In this document: positions 60,787-64,000 of the stretch, one piece after another
How positions within the stretch are numbered: the first letter of the stretch is position 1
Layout of the letters: each line of letters starts with the position of its first letter
NCBI RefSeq assembly: GCF_041902845.1
Contig: NZ_CP159486.1
Coordinates: 3,038,001 to 3,102,000 of the forward strand
Source: Limibacterium fermenti
GTDB lineage: Bacteria; Bacteroidota; Bacteroidia; Bacteroidales; Dysgonomonadaceae
Length of the DNA: 64,000 nucleotides
Direction: 5' to 3'
Translations under genes and position numbers: made by a program
The notes under the pieces: generated by a model
Told to the model about the DNA's origin: nothing
Database searches by the model: none
The model's input: the letters and a program-made list of their open reading frames with translations, nothing else

Positions 60787-63249
60787 ATGAACTACAAAAA
60801 GAATGTGATCAGAATAGCGTTTTCGGCGATTCTATTTCTGTTTCTCTGCGGAAATGCCAAAGCGCAGTATATGCCGGTGGTTTACGACAGAACGTACGGC
60901 AACGATATGGTATACCAACACACCTGCCCTGTTTCGGAAGGCGAAGTAGCTCTTGTGGGGAACAGTGACCGTCAAACGACCGTTACGTGGGTGAAAAGAG
61001 ACGGCGAGATTCTATTTTCCCAAGCCCTCCCTAAAAGGTTCAACATCGTAAATAATGTATACCATATAGGCGAGAGAAAACTACTTATCATAGGACAATC
61101 ACAAAATTGGTCGTCCCGTAAATCCGAAAAAAACAGTTGTGGAAGAGCGGTTATCATAGACTATACGGGAACCGTATTGAACGATGTTTACACCGGGAAT
61201 AACGGCAGCGAACTCTTTTGCGGCGGCCAACTGAAAGACGGAAACCTTATGTTGGGCGGATACGAACAAAATGCTGCTGGCGTGCGTCTGGGAATGTTAA
61301 CAAAGATTGATAAAGCAGGACAGGAAATTTATAAGTATGTCTCCGAAGAGAGCGGCCCATGCATTGGATTTGAAGTATTGGGCAGTATGACCGAGTATGT
61401 GCATGCCGCGTTCACCTCGGCCGAAAATACGGTTTCTTCGATTGCGAGCCTCGACAGCAAAGGGAAAGTGGTATTCGTTACGAAATTCCCCGACGCAGGG
61501 TTTGCCATCAATAAGATGATCACAGCCCCGGATGATTTTCTCTTCCTTATCGGGAACAGTTATATGGGCGACGGACGAGTCATCAAGATACGGCCGGAAG
61601 GCGATATCGTATTCAGTAAGGAAATCGTTCCCGCGTCAGCCAATACGACGATCGATCATCTGTTTGTGACAAACAACGGCAACTTACTGGTCGGAGGCAA
61701 CGGAGGCGACGGAAAAAGTTACTATTCTCTTTTACGAAACGACGGAACAGACCTGCAAAAATATGTCGTATCCGGTTCTATTTCGGGTATGGGTATCAAT
61801 CCCGTTACGGGCGAATCGGTTATCGCCGGTTTCGACAATGAACGTGCACGGGGAACCATAACCGGTTTGGCAAAAGACGGGCGTCAGACTTATCAGAAGT
61901 CGACAGACGGTAATTTCGATAGAGTACAAGTGACATCCAATGGAATTTTTCTGGCAGAAAGCCTCTCCGGGCGCGTTTGCATGTTATCTCCTGCAGGCGA
62001 ATTATTGTTCGACCGGCATGCAACGGAAGAGAGTAGTGCGACCAATTTCGAAGAAGTTTTGTTTGTCTCTAACGGAGATATTCTTTTTAAAGGGATAAAA
62101 AACAGGTTGGTAAAAATGAGCCATGGATTATATGTATCCGATGTAAAAATCAATAAACCCGTCGACGGATACATCACCGCGCTTTTCAGCGTAACGCTCA
62201 CCGGATTCCCCACTTCAGAACAGGGAACCCCCATGCCGGTACACGTCGACTTTTTCACAAAGGACGGAACGGCGAATCAAAGGGAAAATTATGGTCCTGT
62301 GAAGGGAAGCCTGTCTTTCATACCATCCAGCGACGGAGCCGGACGCTATATGATTAAACAAGACATCGAAGTGCCCATCAAAACGAACAATCTGCTCGAA
62401 GGGCGAAAGATGTTCGAGGTGAATCTGGCCAATGTCGATCAGAGTTATATCGTAAAGCCGATCGGCGTGGGAACCATAGAAGATCAGGAAGTATTGGTCA
62501 AACTGGTCAACACGCAGAACGGACTGGAAGGAGAAAGGGACATCGTGTATGAGCTGGGGATTTTTAAAACCAACGGTCAAAAATTAATCAATGCCACCGG
62601 ATCCGATATTATCGTAGAAGGCAATTACGGCAGAGGCACCGCCGATAAGTTGGACTTCGATATGGGTGTGGCGCCGAGGCTTGTTATCGGGAAAGGCGCT
62701 TCCGGCGGCAAGTTTAATGTGAATACGCTGACCGACGCCCGTTATGAGCTACCTAAAACAGTAGTGGTTGATTTCAACAAGATACTCGCTATTAATGACG
62801 CATCCGTCGGTTTTGAAGGCTCCATCCTCAGTTGCCGGGGATTGATTATCGATCAGCCGGCTGCGGTGGCCATCACTTCGTTAGGCGATCATGGGCGGAT
62901 GAATAATATTGTTTCGGGATTCTTCAAACTATCCCTGTTGCGTGCATCCGACGGGCAGCCCTTGACCAATGCCACCGGCGGAGATATCGGCATCGCCTGT
63001 TCCATTCTTGCCCAGACAACGGCTGAGGAAGGAAAAGATTTCGTCCTTACCAATATGCATAACTTAAGAGTATTGGGCGACGGAGAGCGTAGCGCCGTCA
63101 ATCTAGACGGTATCGTATTGTTCAATCGCGACAGTTCGGGAGCGAAAAAGATAGTCATCGGGATCGACTCTATCACCAAACCCGACAACGCACCCGATAT
63201 CATTGTATCACCGAAAGCGGCGTCAGCCGAATTTTCGATTGTTGAATAG
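60787..63249 (+). CDS. Large exported propeller/Calx-beta-like surface protein
   Basis: This 820-residue protein has a signal peptide (IAFSAILFLFLCGNAKAQY). Residues about 30-450 have repeated short strand motifs (GELLFDR, DGEILFSQALP, KTYVVSGSISGMGINPVTGE-like) that suggest a beta-propeller. Residues about 460-820 show three Calx-beta-like units: DFFTKDGTANQRENYGPVKG with NLLEGRKMFEVNLANVDQ, then RDIVYELGIFKTNGQKLINA, then LRASDGQPLTNATGGDIGIA with TTAEEGKDFVL. No sorting domain or lipobox is seen. It probably is an extracellular or outer-membrane component of the fimbrial locus; the function is unknown. Confidence 0.7.
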   Translation: MNYKKNVIRIAFSAILFLFLCGNAKAQYMPVVYDRTYGNDMVYQHTCPVSEGEVALVGNSDRQTTVTWVKRDGEILFSQALPKRFNIVNNVYHIGERKLLIIGQSQNWSSRKSEKNSCGRAVIIDYTGTVLNDVYTGNNGSELFCGGQLKDGNLMLGGYEQNAAGVRLGMLTKIDKAGQEIYKYVSEESGPCIGFEVLGSMTEYVHAAFTSAENTVSSIASLDSKGKVVFVTKFPDAGFAINKMITAPDDFLFLIGNSYMGDGRVIKIRPEGDIVFSKEIVPASANTTIDHLFVTNNGNLLVGGNGGDGKSYYSLLRNDGTDLQKYVVSGSISGMGINPVTGESVIAGFDNERARGTITGLAKDGRQTYQKSTDGNFDRVQVTSNGIFLAESLSGRVCMLSPAGELLFDRHATEESSATNFEEVLFVSNGDILFKGIKNRLVKMSHGLYVSDVKINKPVDGYITALFSVTLTGFPTSEQGTPMPVHVDFFTKDGTANQRENYGPVKGSLSFIPSSDGAGRYMIKQDIEVPIKTNNLLEGRKMFEVNLANVDQSYIVKPIGVGTIEDQEVLVKLVNTQNGLEGERDIVYELGIFKTNGQKLINATGSDIIVEGNYGRGTADKLDFDMGVAPRLVIGKGASGGKFNVNTLTDARYELPKTVVVDFNKILAINDASVGFEGSILSCRGLIIDQPAAVAITSLGDHGRMNNIVSGFFKLSLLRASDGQPLTNATGGDIGIACSILAQTTAEEGKDFVLTNMHNLRVLGDGERSAVNLDGIVLFNRDSSGAKKIVIGIDSITKPDNAPDIIVSPKAASAEFSIVE

Positions 63250-63305
63250 AAGTTAGCAGAAGTTGTCTCGATAATAGTTCTTTCTTATTCATAACCTTTG
63301 TGAAT

Positions 63306-63344
63306 CCTATGAGTTCCTTTGTGTCATGCAAAGGAGTTCATAGG
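63306..63344 (+). terminator. Imperfect 16-bp hairpin after the large surface gene
   Basis: CCTATGAGTTCCTTTG pairs with CAAAGGAGTTCATAGG (14 of 16) around seven bases. It lies about 60 bases after the stop; no long T run follows, so it may separate the next fimbrillin gene only partly. Confidence 0.55.
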
Positions 63345-63456
63345 AGAAACAAAGACTTTTAGAGATGTTTTAAAACGCGTTCTTTATCCGTTTTCGATCT
63401 TGTATAAAGTTTTTTTCGATTGAAGCATTCATGAATTTTCGTATATAGTTAAAAAG

Positions 63457-64000
63457 ATGAACAAAACCGGTAAATATATTGCATATTTGTTTTTTAGCCT
63501 GTTTACATTCTTGGCTTTCATGGCCTCCTGCACGGCGGAAAATGAACCTGAGAAGCTGATTTCTCCGGGCGATAAGATTTCGTTGTCTATATCTTTTCAT
63601 TCTGCACAACAGACCAAGACTCAAAACGGACTGAGGGGAACGGAAATCGACTTAGAAGGCGAAAAGAAAATTTATAGCCTGGCGGTATTCATTTTCAAAT
63701 CGGGAACGAATGAGTTAGATGGGAAAAAAATCATCAACCGCGAGTTAAGCGGTGCAGCAGACGATCAAAATAGAAAAGATTATAAGGAAGTATCCGAAAT
63801 GAAGGATATTGAACTTACTGCCGGCATGCGGGATATCTATATCATTGCAAATGCTCCGGATAACCATTTCGACGGTGTCAATAATTGGACTTCTTTTACG
63901 ACGAGTACAGAGTTATTAGGTGAGCAAAAAACATACGGTTCAAAGATAGACGACGGTACTTCCGGAGAAACTCCTATCGGAGGCGAGGTGCCGGAAGAGA
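63457..64000 (+). CDS. Fimbrillin-like lipoprotein, 5' part only
   Basis: An ATG at 63457 opens a frame that runs off the right edge (181 codons visible). The signal (LFFSLFTFLAFMASCTAE) ends in a lipobox with Cys25. The mature start ISLSISFHSAQQTKTQNGLR resembles the pro-region of type V pilins with an Arg, followed by KKIYSLAVFIFKSGTNELDG and ELTAGMRDIYIIANAPDNHF, as in FimA/Mfa1-like N domains. It is the second fimbrillin of this locus, perhaps a tip or accessory subunit; the missing C-terminus prevents a firmer call. Confidence 0.72.
   Translation, partial: MNKTGKYIAYLFFSLFTFLAFMASCTAENEPEKLISPGDKISLSISFHSAQQTKTQNGLRGTEIDLEGEKKIYSLAVFIFKSGTNELDGKKIINRELSGAADDQNRKDYKEVSEMKDIELTAGMRDIYIIANAPDNHFDGVNNWTSFTTSTELLGEQKTYGSKIDDGTSGETPIGGEVPEE

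Overview
This window is chromosomal DNA of a Bacteroidales bacterium. The evidence is a SusC/SusD pair with a FecR/ECF sigma switch, many TAnnTTTG promoter boxes, type V (FimA/Mfa-like) fimbrillin genes, a PorE-like type IX secretion component, DUF4295/rpmG/rpmB next to ftsY and rimO, and a Kor-type ferredoxin oxidoreductase. These point to the Porphyromonadaceae/Tannerellaceae/Dysgonomonadaceae side of the order; the genus cannot be fixed from the sequence alone.

Layout. 1-12.2 kb is housekeeping: a helix-hairpin-helix protein cut by the left edge, an MltF-like lytic transglycosylase, a GNAT protein, parE, coaD, an S41 protease, PPK2 polyphosphate kinase, an overlapping hemerythrin/LuxR pair, then nitroreductase, DUF2520 and a KdsC-like phosphatase in a tight run. 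12.7-15.6 kb is a 2-oxoacid:ferredoxin oxidoreductase operon with a tiny membrane protein inside it. 15.6-27.1 kb holds a DEAD-box helicase, tRNA-Ser, an AspT-like transporter, rlmB, recN, DUF4835, cbpM/cbpA, a PorE-like OmpA lipoprotein and DUF4301. 27.3-38.8 kb is a glycan-utilisation locus on the minus strand: ECF sigma, FecR, SusC with an STN domain, SusD, a DUF1735/discoidin lipoprotein and a GH109-like Gfo/Idh enzyme. Two decayed genes lie between the last two, and an unrelated sigma factor gene sits beside the locus. An IS110-family element sits directly upstream of the ECF sigma gene.

40.4-49.3 kb carries a frameshifted small gene, an XRE regulator, two HU-family genes, rimO, ftsY, DUF4295, rpmG, rpmB, a TPR membrane protein, ribH, tRNA-Tyr, tRNA-Gly and a MATE transporter. 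One of the HU genes encodes an HU domain, a membrane helix and a LysM-like region and is interrupted by a one-base shift in a T9 run. A second IS110-family element follows at 49.4-50.8 kb.

50.9-64 kb is accessory: a promoter-like box with a tryptophan-rich short ORF inside a stacked hairpin, a hybrid histidine kinase/AraC regulator, a dead DUF4143 ATPase, an HU-like protein with an unknown partner, then a fimbrial surface locus. That locus contains a major fimbrillin, a FimB/Mfa2-like anchor, DUF3575, a PorE-like OmpA protein, a large propeller/Calx-beta-like protein and a second fimbrillin-like lipoprotein cut by the right edge.

The most unusual signals are the Trp-rich leader with nested stems, the HU-membrane-LysM protein with its slippery run, the composite fimbrial/OmpA/propeller locus, and 7-bp tandem repeat arrays that recur in several intergenic gaps with different unit sequences.
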